Positions 1 through 5,097 of a stretch of 5,606 nt of DNA are shown here, one piece after another. The stretch's first letter is position 1. Every line of letters starts with the position of its first letter. Under the pieces are notes generated by a model. That model did not search any database. It saw only the letters and a list, made by a program, of their open reading frames with translations, and was not told where the DNA came from. Source of the stretch: DATCDR01 sp036510575 (GTDB taxonomy: Bacteria > Actinomycetota > Acidimicrobiia > Acidimicrobiales > Bog-793); assembly GCA_036510575.1 (NCBI GenBank), contig DATCDR010000187.1:1-5606 (forward strand), read 5' to 3'. Both the position numbers and the translations under genes were made by a program.

Positions 1-2
1 CC

Positions 3-695
3 CGGGTTCTCTGCTTTCTCGTCCGAGGCGAAGACGGACTGATCCTGGTCGACAGCGGCGTCGGCGAATGGGGACTGTGGCCATTTGGCGACGGGGCGCT
101 GCTTAATGCGCTTGGGACCGAGGGAATCGATCCCGACGACATCGCCTTCGTGGTCCCCACCCACATGCACGGTGATCACATCGGCGGTTGTATGCGCCCG
201 ACGAGTTCCGGCCCAGTTCCGAACTTCCCGAGAGCGCGCTACGTCTTCCAACGAAACGACTGGGAGCACTTCACCGGAGCAGAGTTTCTAGACGGCCCAC
301 CTGGATTGACCAGAACAGCCGTGAAAGAGGGTGTGCTCCCGCTCGCGGACCTGGGACTCGTCGATGTCGTCGATCCCGGCCATCGCTTCACGGCAAGTGT
401 TGACTTGATGGCCACGCCCGGTCATACGCCGGGCGCATGTACGGTCCGAATCCAATCCGAGGGCGCAACGGCGTTCCTCATGGGCGACGCCGCGCACCAT
501 CAGGCCCAGATGGCGAACCCGGAGTGGTCCTCGGTCGCGGATGAAGATGCCGCGGGCGCGACCGCTGCAAGGCGACTCATCTCCGAAGAGGCAGTCCGAG
601 CGAACGCAATGGTCGCGAGCGCGCACTTTCTGGCGGACTCGCCGGTGTTCGCGCCGATCGTCGCTACGGGCACCGGGTATCGCTGGGCAGGCTGA
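3..695 (+). CDS. Metallo-beta-lactamase-fold hydrolase, 5' end cut off by window edge
   Basis: The reading frame is open from the left edge to the TGA at 693-695, giving 230 residues; the true start lies outside the window. The fragment carries the metal-binding set of the metallo-beta-lactamase (MBL) superfamily: HMHGDH at fragment residues 54-59 (bases 162-179), His141 in TPGHTPG, Asp162 in MGDAA and His208 in SAHF. The preceding LILVDSGVG is the usual beta-strand and Asp of this fold. The order HxHxDH, H, D, H matches the COG0491 / AHL-lactonase-like branch, so a two-metal hydrolase, probably cytoplasmic, is expected. The PNFPRARYVFQRNDWEHF-type stretch after the first motif is also typical of that branch. 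The substrate cannot be told: lactone, ester and thioester hydrolysis are all known among relatives. A GTG at 150 would remove the first strand and is not a credible start. The next gene follows on the same strand after 100 bases. Confidence 0.88.
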   Translation, partial: RVLCFLVRGEDGLILVDSGVGEWGLWPFGDGALLNALGTEGIDPDDIAFVVPTHMHGDHIGGCMRPTSSGPVPNFPRARYVFQRNDWEHFTGAEFLDGPPGLTRTAVKEGVLPLADLGLVDVVDPGHRFTASVDLMATPGHTPGACTVRIQSEGATAFLMGDAAHHQAQMANPEWSSVADEDAAGATAARRLISEEAVRANAMVASAHFLADSPVFAPIVATGTGYRWAG

Positions 696-783
696 CGATC
701 ACAGCTGCCTGAGGCTCCCGGCTGAAACACACCGATGGGCGAGCCTCACCTATCGACGACAAGACCGGCGCAGTAATCACGCC

Positions 784-789
784 TAGATT
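784..789 (+). promoter_or_regulatory. Possible -10 element for a leaderless transcript of the DUF2342 gene
   Basis: TAGATT fits the actinobacterial TANNNT -10 pattern and ends 6 bases before the GTG start at 796. This is the spacing expected if transcription begins at the start codon itself. No Shine-Dalgarno sequence is visible in front of that GTG, which agrees with a leaderless message. No convincing -35 hexamer is seen around 761-767. This is an inference from one short motif and could be chance. Confidence 0.25.
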
Positions 790-795
790 CTTGAT

Positions 796-2013
796 GTGTC
801 ATCCGACCCTCTCTCTGGCATGGGTGGATTTCTGCCGAACATGCTCGGCGACTTGCTGCGCCTCTTAAAGACCGACGCACCGTTCCCCTTCGAGGTCGCC
901 CAGCAACTGGCCGAGTCGATAGCTGGAGCGGACTCGCCAGCCCCGGTGGACCCGCTCGATCGAATGCGACTCGAAGAGCTGGTCCAACTCGCCGATCTCC
1001 AGGTCGCCGATGTCACCGGCATGACGACGGGCGTAGGTGGCAAGCCGGTCGCCGTGATCCCACTCGCTCGGGTCGAGTGGGCGCGCGCCAACCTGTTTGC
1101 CTGGCGAGCGGCACTCGAGGCGTTCGCGAGCGAGCTTCGCCCGAAGCCTGATGCCACCCCTCCAGCCGCCCCTGCTGAGAGCGGCTTTGACGAACAGCCC
1201 GACGTCGGCGCACTCATCGGTCAGTGGGCAGGCGCAGTCGCGCCGGCGATGATCGCGATGCAGTTCGGCTCGATGGTCGGTCATCTCGCTGTCAGCACTC
1301 TCGGCCAGTACGACCTCGTGCTGCCACGAGCGAACGAGTCGGAACTGACTGTCGTGCCGCAGAACATCAGCGCCTTTGCTGACGACTGGAGCCTAAAGCG
1401 CGACGACGTCGGCTTCTACCTCATGGTCCGAGACGTCACGTTGCAAGCGATCGTCGCCCGTCCACACGTAATGGAGCGACTCCGGTCGTTGATGCTCGAG
1501 CACGCGAAGGGCTTCCGCCCCGACCCGGCCGCGCTTGAAACTGCGCTCGGCGAGTCCTCCGACGGTGCGCCGAGCCTCGAAGAGATCACCCAGCTGCTCG
1601 GATCGCCCGCGGCGCTCGGGCAGGTTACCGACACGCCCGAGCATCGACGAGTCACCGCCGAGCTCGCGAGCATCGCTGCTGCGATTGGTGGCTACGCCGA
1701 GTGGGTCACGCGCACGGTCGCTGAGCGCACGATCGGATCAGGAACGCCGATCGCGGCAGCCCTTCGCCGGCATCGCCTCGGCCGGAGCGAGAACGAGCGC
1801 GTCGCTGACGCACTTTTCGGCCTAACGATCGACCAGGCCGCGATCGACCGCGGTGACGCATTCGTGCGAGGAGTCCTCGAACGAGGAGCAGAGCGTGAGC
1901 TCGCCTCCCTCTTCGTAGTTCCCGAGAACCTACCGACGCCTGCCGAGATCGACGCACCCGGCCTTTGGATCGAGCGGATCAATCTCCCGCCGGTCGATTC
2001 ACCGACGAACTAA
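796..2013 (+). CDS. DUF2342 / Zincin_2-like protein with degenerate metal site
   Basis: The 405-residue protein is recognisable as the actinobacterial DUF2342 ('zinc-dependent metalloprotease', Zincin_2, TIGR03624-like) family. Seen are the N-terminal GGFLPNMLGDLL region, a helix with GSMVGHLA (residues 158-165), GQYDL (170-174), and the long helical C-terminal half ending in PTPAEIDAPGLWIERI. Family members carry an (H/R)E-x-x-H helix and a later EGW/EGY glutamate as presumed zinc ligands. Here the corresponding places read VRDVTLQ (211-217) and GGYAEW (298-303), so the histidines and the glutamate are absent. Length is ordinary, and there is no frameshift, signal peptide or membrane segment. 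Protease activity is therefore doubtful; a structural or binding role is as likely. The GTG at 796 is the first start after an in-frame TAG at 784; an in-frame ATG at 820 is the alternative. In mycobacteria a DUF2342 gene lies near whiB7 and uvrD2, so proximity to WhiB genes may be an old linkage. Confidence 0.85.
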   Translation: MSSDPLSGMGGFLPNMLGDLLRLLKTDAPFPFEVAQQLAESIAGADSPAPVDPLDRMRLEELVQLADLQVADVTGMTTGVGGKPVAVIPLARVEWARANLFAWRAALEAFASELRPKPDATPPAAPAESGFDEQPDVGALIGQWAGAVAPAMIAMQFGSMVGHLAVSTLGQYDLVLPRANESELTVVPQNISAFADDWSLKRDDVGFYLMVRDVTLQAIVARPHVMERLRSLMLEHAKGFRPDPAALETALGESSDGAPSLEEITQLLGSPAALGQVTDTPEHRRVTAELASIAAAIGGYAEWVTRTVAERTIGSGTPIAAALRRHRLGRSENERVADALFGLTIDQAAIDRGDAFVRGVLERGAERELASLFVVPENLPTPAEIDAPGLWIERINLPPVDSPTN

Positions 2014-2297
2014 GCCGAAGCACCCTCGTCTGGAAGACCGAGGTCCCACTCGAGCAACAGGTTCTCGCGCTCGGCGTCTCGGACGACGCGCTCGCGATTG
2101 CGCCGGAACTGCGGGTCGTGGGGCGGCAAGAGCATCAGCCGTGCAAGTGCGCGCTCACGGAATGCCTCGATCGTAATACGGTCACCGAACTCCGACTCGA
2201 CTTCCCAGTGCGGAGCGATCGGCCCGAGGTAGACGACGCGCACATGTCCGCGTGGCGGCTCGGCGACTTCTTCAGCTGGATTGGCGGTGACCGACAT
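2010..2297 (-). CDS. Small conserved-looking protein of unknown function
   Basis: This 95-residue minus-strand protein begins MSVTANPAEEVAEPPRGHV and contains RVVYLGPIAPHWEVESEFGD, then FRERALARLMLLPPHDPQF and a highly charged RRNRERVVRDAERENLL, ending LLEWDLGLPDEGASA. It has a short beta-rich middle followed by a charged helical tail, with no signal peptide, membrane segment or cysteine cluster. I do not recognise a named family with certainty. The ATG at 2297 is chosen because GAGGAG (2307-2302) lies 4 bases upstream; an upstream in-frame GTC/ATG extension would lie on top of that ribosome-binding site. The gene ends tail to tail with the DUF2342 gene: TAG (2012-2010) and TAA (2011-2013) share the bases CTAA. 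The plus-strand frame over the same bases reads as an antisense shadow (irregular, cysteine/histidine-scattered). Function is unknown; a cytoplasmic accessory protein is only a guess. Confidence 0.7.
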   Translation of the reverse strand: MSVTANPAEEVAEPPRGHVRVVYLGPIAPHWEVESEFGDRITIEAFRERALARLMLLPPHDPQFRRNRERVVRDAERENLLLEWDLGLPDEGASA

Positions 2298-2348
2298 TGC
2301 ACTCCTCATAACTGCGACCAAACGAGTCTAATGGGTGGGCCACAGCGG

Positions 2349-2379
2349 CCGAAGTTCGGTAGTGGGTCAGTTTGATCTT
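2349..2379 (+). repeat. Left inverted repeat of the ParB-like/kinase cassette (IR-L)
   Basis: This 31-base segment is CCGAAGTTCGG followed by TAGTGGGTCAGTTTGATCTT. Its reverse complement recurs at 3286-3317 with one extra base and three mismatches (central G/C of the palindrome, and GT versus AG after GGGTCA). The outer 11 bases, CCGAAGTTCGG, are themselves a palindrome around a central G. Similarity stops abruptly on both sides (outside: CACAGCGG; inside: CTGCCC), which marks definite repeat borders. It lies between the start of the minus-strand gene at 2297 and the GTG of the ParB-like gene at 2414. Confidence 0.8.
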
Positions 2380-2413
2380 CTGCCCGCGTGACGGATAGGC
2401 AAGACTGATCGGC

Positions 2414-2791
2414 GTGCGCAAGCAGTACAGCTTCTGGCCTGGTGAGGAAGGTCTTGACGCCTGGGATGTCGACAAGCTGATCGCGTTGAGCCGAGACCTC
2501 CCGATCGAAGAAATCGCCCTCTATTCCATCCACGAGGTAGATACCAACTACTGGTTCGACGAGTTCCGGTCCCCAACCGTTCGTCGGGTCGTAGGGCACG
2601 TCCAGCTAATTCAAGAGGTCGATACGTCCTACCCGATCATTCTCGGGCCAGATAACCGCGTCATGGATGGCATGCACCGCATCGCGCGAGCAATGCTTGA
2701 CGGTCGATCGACGATAAGCGCCGTCAAGCTGGCAGTTCTACCGCCTCCCGACTATAAGAACTGCAGACCCAGTGACCTTCCGTATGACTGA
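2414..2791 (+). CDS. ParB-like (DGMHR) small protein
   Basis: The 125-residue protein has the core of the ParB/sulfiredoxin-like N-terminal fold: YPIILGPDNRVMDGMHRIAR at residues 73-92, with DGMHR at 85-89 matching the (D)GxxR phosphate-binding box. Before this come LDAWDVDKLIALSRDLPIEEI (14-34) and a WFDE segment. It ends in a DYKNCRPSDLPYD tail that I recall as characteristic of a stand-alone family often annotated 'ParB-like' or 'hypothetical'. It lacks the helix-turn-helix and dimer domains of true chromosome-partitioning ParB, so it is not a partition protein. Nucleotide binding or modification is plausible but unproven. The GTG at 2414 is the only start: an in-frame TAG precedes it at 2396, and the MRKQY beginning fits remembered relatives. 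No clear Shine-Dalgarno is seen. The gene follows the left repeat by 34 bases and is followed 12 bases later by the kinase, suggesting one transcript. Confidence 0.8.
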   Translation: MRKQYSFWPGEEGLDAWDVDKLIALSRDLPIEEIALYSIHEVDTNYWFDEFRSPTVRRVVGHVQLIQEVDTSYPIILGPDNRVMDGMHRIARAMLDGRSTISAVKLAVLPPPDYKNCRPSDLPYD

Positions 2792-2803
2792 CGTGGACTC
2801 TGC

Positions 2804-3298
2804 TTGACTAAGCCACAGGCGAGCGAGGCTCGGCTGATTCTCACCTGCGGGCTGGCGGGGGCGGGGAAGACCACCCTCGCAAAGCAGTTGGCGGCGGACC
2901 GGAGCGCGGTGCGTCTTACGAAGGATGAATGGCTCATTGCACTCGGCTCCAACCCCTGGGACGAGCCGACCCGGGTGAAGCTCGAACATGAACTCTGGCA
3001 CCTCGCCCAAGAAGTTTTGCGCCTCGGCCTGAGCGTCGTCCTCGATTTCGGGCTCTGGGCACGAATCGAACGTGATCAGTTCAGGGCAGCGGCTCGTGGC
3101 CTTGGCGTAGGCGTTGAACTGCACTACCTCGACGTACCTACCGATGAACTCTGGCGACGCATCGACGCTCGGAACTCGGAACCTCCTTGGGACAGCTACC
3201 CGATCAGCCGCGCCCACCTGCACGAGTGGACATCGTCCTTCCAAGCACCTGATGCTGCCGAGCTGGCTTTGTTCGATCCTCGACCAAGATCAACTTGA
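2804..3298 (+). CDS. P-loop kinase of the AAA_33 / zeta-toxin-like group
   Basis: This 164-residue ATP-binding protein has a Walker A motif GLAGAGKTT at residues 16-24 (Lys22), RLTKDEW (37-43) where related small-molecule and nucleoside kinases bind substrate, and VVLDFGLW (78-85, Asp81). An ERDQFR segment follows, then a LID-like arginine region WRRIDARN (117-124) after the strand ELHYLDVP. This order is that of the AAA_33 family, which includes polynucleotide-kinase-like, chloramphenicol-phosphotransferase-like and zeta-toxin-like enzymes; the phosphorylated substrate cannot be told. The length is short but complete. TTG at 2804 is the only usable start: an in-frame TGA lies at 2789 and no ATG or GTG precedes the P-loop. 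Its Shine-Dalgarno is poor, so translation may depend on coupling to the ParB-like gene 12 bases upstream. The TGA stop (3296-3298) lies inside the right inverted repeat, so the repeat encodes the last residues. Confidence 0.85.
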   Translation: MTKPQASEARLILTCGLAGAGKTTLAKQLAADRSAVRLTKDEWLIALGSNPWDEPTRVKLEHELWHLAQEVLRLGLSVVLDFGLWARIERDQFRAAARGLGVGVELHYLDVPTDELWRRIDARNSEPPWDSYPISRAHLHEWTSSFQAPDAAELALFDPRPRST

Positions 3299-3317
3299 CC
3301 CACTACCCGAAGTTCGG
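3286..3317 (-). repeat. Right inverted repeat of the ParB-like/kinase cassette (IR-R)
   Basis: Read on the minus strand this is CCGAACTTCGGG followed by TAGTGGGTCAAGTTGATCTT, matching the left repeat at 28 of 31 aligned positions with a one-base insertion. Its palindromic outer part is a little longer than in the left copy: CCCGAAGTTCGGG spans 3306-3318. It contains both the plus-strand stop of the kinase gene (3296-3298) and the minus-strand stop (3305-3303) of the start-less open frame to its right. Confidence 0.8.
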
Positions 3318-3674
3318 GGGGTTACTCGTCAGCTCCGCTCGGGGACGGTTGGTCACAACAACATGCGCACGGACCTCGCCCTCTCGTCCGGCGGGCTCAA
3401 GCAGTCCGAGATCGGCCGCGAAGGCGGGACCGAGGATCTGCAACCGCTCCTCGGGACGAAGTTCGTCATCCTCGAGGGTCGGCCAGCCAGCTCTAGAGCG
3501 AAGCGACCCCAGCGCCTTCGCACAGTACCCAAGCCGCCGGGCCTGGTTCTGTGCTTTATCTCCTGGTCTTTTGTTGGCGAAGGTCGCTTCCGGCGCTACT
3601 CTTCTGACGCGAAAATAAGCCCTGACCTCAACAGACTCCGAGGTGATCGTGGTCGCGTTGCGATCGCCGGACGG
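3303..3674 (-). pseudogene. Start-less open frame, possible gene remnant
   Basis: On the minus strand a frame stays open for 124 codons between TGA (3677-3675) and TAG (3305-3303), with no ATG, GTG or TTG until well into its C-terminal half. The translation is protein-like in the last 60 residues, for example TLEDDELRPEERLQILGPAF and LGLLEPAGREGEVRAHVVV, ending TSNPPNFG. The upstream part is rich in Arg, Lys and Gln (FANKRPGDKAQNQARRLGYC) and matches no family I know. The plus strand in the same codon phase (ATG at 3363 to TAG at 3704) is also open and has very high third-position GC up to about 3480, so which strand, if either, once coded is uncertain. It could be the decayed 3' end of a gene cut by the neighbouring repeat element, or a repeated non-coding sequence. 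Confidence 0.25.
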
Positions 3675-3945
3675 TCAAGCGTCTGCTTAGGGCGCGTCGC
3701 TTAGCGCCGCTCGCGGCTGTCAGCTAGCGAGGCGCCAGTCCCCAAACTGCCTCTCAACCGGGGTGCAGATAGGAGACTTCGACACGTCTGCCTCGTCTCT
3801 ATGCAATCTCACAGACTCCGTAGTCACAATGGCGAAGCTGCTTAGAACTGGGGATTCGGGGCAGAGGTAAACGCAGACCAGGGGTTAAGCTACGACAAGT
3901 ACTCCCTGAGCTTGGCTTGACAGGCACAGGAGTAAGGACGGTGGA
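3318..3945. other. Region without a convincing intact gene
   Basis: About 630 bases separate the right inverted repeat from the first WhiB gene. The left half holds the start-less frame described separately. The right half (about 3675-3945) has stops in all frames, more A and T, and a 9-bp hairpin at 3704-3735. Close to the WhiB gene, TTGACA at 3917-3922 looks like a consensus -35 hexamer, but no matching -10 follows at 16-18 bases, so I do not call a promoter. No tRNA-like or CRISPR-like structure was found here. Part of this stretch may be the regulatory leader of the WhiB gene; WhiB genes in relatives often have long untranslated leaders. Confidence 0.5.
3704..3735. repeat. Hairpin in the intergenic region
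   Basis: GCGC-CG-CTCGC at 3704-3714 can pair with GCGAG-GCGC at 3727-3735, giving a 9-bp GC-rich stem with a two-base bulge and a 12-base loop. No T-run follows on either strand, so it is not a standard intrinsic terminator. Its role is unknown. Confidence 0.4.
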
Positions 3946-3948
3946 GTG

Positions 3949-4194
3949 ATGGAAACGCAGTGGATGGCTTCGGGAAGCTGCAGAAACCTCGCACCAGAGA
4001 CCTTCTTCCCGAGCGACGGGGTCGGCGTGGATGCAGCACGCAAGATCTGCGAGCGGTGCCCAGTGAAGTCGCCTTGTCTTGAATATGCGATGGAAAACCA
4101 CATTGATCACGGCGTCTGGGGCGGAACCTCTGAGCGCGAGCGACGCCGCATCGCGCGCCAGCGGCGCCAGCTTGCCTTTCGCGGCGGTAGGTAA
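3949..4194 (+). CDS. WhiB-family iron-sulfur regulator (short, Wbl type)
   Basis: This 81-residue protein has all family marks. Numbered from the ATG, four cysteines at 11, 34, 37 and 43 (C-x22-C-x2-C-x5-C) should hold a [4Fe-4S] cluster; the turn GVWGG is at 55-59; and a basic C-terminal helix ERERRRIARQRRQ should contact DNA or sigma factor. WhiB proteins act in the cytoplasm as redox- or NO-responsive partners of the primary sigma factor. FFPSDG...ARKICERCPV and IDHGVWGG place it in the short, generic Wbl class. It lacks the EPWGVWGG and RGRP AT-hook of WhiB7, so I do not give it a number. The start is ATG 3949 or the adjoining in-frame GTG 3946; AAGGA at 3934-3938 is 10 or 7 bases away respectively, so GTG cannot be excluded. 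It is followed by the formiminotransferase gene after 82 bases on the same strand. Confidence 0.93.
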   Translation: METQWMASGSCRNLAPETFFPSDGVGVDAARKICERCPVKSPCLEYAMENHIDHGVWGGTSERERRRIARQRRQLAFRGGR

Positions 4195-4213
4195 TCGCCG
4201 TCCGAAAAGGACT

Positions 4214-4227
4214 GGCGCGCACGCGCC
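4214..4227. repeat. GC-rich palindrome between whiB-like and formiminotransferase genes
   Basis: GGCGCG-CA-CGCGCC is a perfect 14-base inverted repeat 19 bases after the WhiB stop codon. As RNA it would fold into a GGCG/CGCC stem with a six-base loop. No T-run follows, so it is at most a weak or Rho-assisted terminator, or an mRNA-stabilising end. Confidence 0.4.
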
Positions 4228-4276
4228 GCAGACGCTGAGCGAGCAACTTTCTCCAAGGGCGCGCTAACGAGACGTG

Positions 4277-5083
4277 ATGCTCGAGTGCGTCATCAACATC
4301 AGCGAGGGACGAGATCTCGGGCTGCTCGCGCGCTTCGCGAGCGTGGTCGATGATTCGCTCCTTGACCTCCACGCCGATGCGCACCACAACCGGTCCGTCT
4401 TCACACTCGCCGGCGAGGACGTTCTCAACGCGGCGAAACTCCTTTGTGCACAAGCAATTGCGGCGCTCGATCTTCGTCGGCACGAAGGTGTCCACCCGCG
4501 ACTCGGCGTCGTCGACGTCGTCCCCTTCGTGCCGATCGGCGTGCCCCTTGGGCCGGAGATGGATCTCGGCGCGGCACTCGAGGCTCGAGACAACTTCGCC
4601 GAGTTCGGCGCCGCGGAGCTCGGGCTGCCTTGTTTTCTTTACGGGCCAGAGCGCTCTCTTCCAGAGATTAGGCGAAGAGCATTCCGTGACCTGGCCCCCG
4701 ACGTCGGGCCGTTGTCGCCAGACCCGAGATCTGGCGCGATCTGCGTCGGCGCGCGGTTGCCGCTCGTCGCGTACAACCTCGTGGTGGAAGACGACGATCT
4801 AGAACAGGCGAAAGCGATCGCGAAGTCGATCCGCTCGCGATCGATTCGCTCACTCGGGCTAAGCGTCGGGAACGCGGTGCAGGTCTCCTGCAATCTGGTC
4901 GAGCCGTGGATCGTCGGTCCAGCCGAGTGCTACGACGCCGTCGCCGCACTTACCGAGGTCAGATCAGCCGAGCTTGTGGGTCTTTTGCCAGAAGAGGTCC
5001 TCGAGCGCATCAACGGAGCGCGTTACCGCCAACTCGATGTCGGGCCGGATCGGACGATCGAAGCCCGGCTGAAGCGTCTCTAG
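4277..5083 (+). CDS. Formiminotransferase-domain protein (glutamate formimidoyltransferase-like)
   Basis: The 268-residue protein matches the formiminotransferase half of FTCD. The N-terminal subdomain starts MLECVINISEGR (1-12), with DAHHNRSVFTLAG (34-46) and RRHEGVHPRLGVVDVVPFVP (67-86). His73 in VHPR corresponds to catalytic His82 of the mammalian enzyme. The second subdomain begins near GAICVGARLPLVAYNLVV and includes QVSCNLVE. The reaction in the family moves a formimino (or formyl) group between N-formiminoglutamate and tetrahydrofolate in histidine breakdown and folate recycling. The protein is shorter than the ~325-residue mammalian domain and there is no fused cyclodeaminase. No other histidine-utilisation gene is in the window, so a folate-salvage role is equally possible. 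ATG 4277 is preferred over the adjoining GTG 4274 because relatives begin M(L/V)ECVxNxSEGR; the Shine-Dalgarno is weak. Confidence 0.9.
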   Translation: MLECVINISEGRDLGLLARFASVVDDSLLDLHADAHHNRSVFTLAGEDVLNAAKLLCAQAIAALDLRRHEGVHPRLGVVDVVPFVPIGVPLGPEMDLGAALEARDNFAEFGAAELGLPCFLYGPERSLPEIRRRAFRDLAPDVGPLSPDPRSGAICVGARLPLVAYNLVVEDDDLEQAKAIAKSIRSRSIRSLGLSVGNAVQVSCNLVEPWIVGPAECYDAVAALTEVRSAELVGLLPEEVLERINGARYRQLDVGPDRTIEARLKRL

Positions 5084-5097
5084 AAACCCGAGGCTCG

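Larger units (their letters stand above)
2349..3317. mobile_element. Candidate non-autonomous mobile cassette: two genes between inverted repeats
   Basis: About 970 bases are bounded by near-identical inverted repeats and filled almost completely by two co-directional genes (ParB-like protein and P-loop kinase, 12 bases apart). There is no transposase, integrase or recombinase frame inside. Terminal inverted repeats close to 30 bases with sharp borders are typical of DNA-transposon ends, so a MITE-like or passenger-carrying element mobilised in trans is the simplest reading. Against this, no target-site duplication is evident: the flanks are CAGCGG on the left and GGGGTT on the right. The repeats could alternatively be paired protein-binding sites or the remains of a larger element. 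The boundary is seen directly; mobility is inferred. Confidence 0.5.

Noticed and set aside
783..1284. Long minus-strand open frames opposite the DUF2342 gene
   Set aside because: They are antisense to a recognised protein family, have no ribosome-binding site and give low-complexity Ser/Arg/Ala-rich translations.
1965..2375. 136-codon plus-strand frame running into the left inverted repeat
   Set aside because: It overlaps the end of the DUF2342 gene and is antisense to a better minus-strand gene with a Shine-Dalgarno; its translation is irregular.
2738..3244. 168-codon minus-strand frame opposite the kinase gene
   Set aside because: The plus strand encodes a clear P-loop kinase; the antisense translation has no recognisable motif and arises from GC-biased codons.
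2349..3317. Integron gene cassettes with attC sites
   Set aside because: The two repeats are in inverted and not direct orientation, lack the GTTRRRY/RYYYAAC core pair, and no integrase is in view.
3455..3467. Palindrome GACGAAGTTCGTC sharing GAAGTTC with the inverted repeats
   Set aside because: Similarity to the repeats is limited to seven bases and does not extend into the TAGTGGGTCA part; probably chance.
3949..4194. Assignment of the first WhiB protein as WhiB7
   Set aside because: It lacks the EPWGVWGG form and the C-terminal RGRP AT-hook that define WhiB7.
3890..4495. 201-codon minus-strand frame spanning the WhiB and formiminotransferase genes
   Set aside because: It crosses two recognised plus-strand genes and their intergenic gap; its translation is Arg-rich with no domain.
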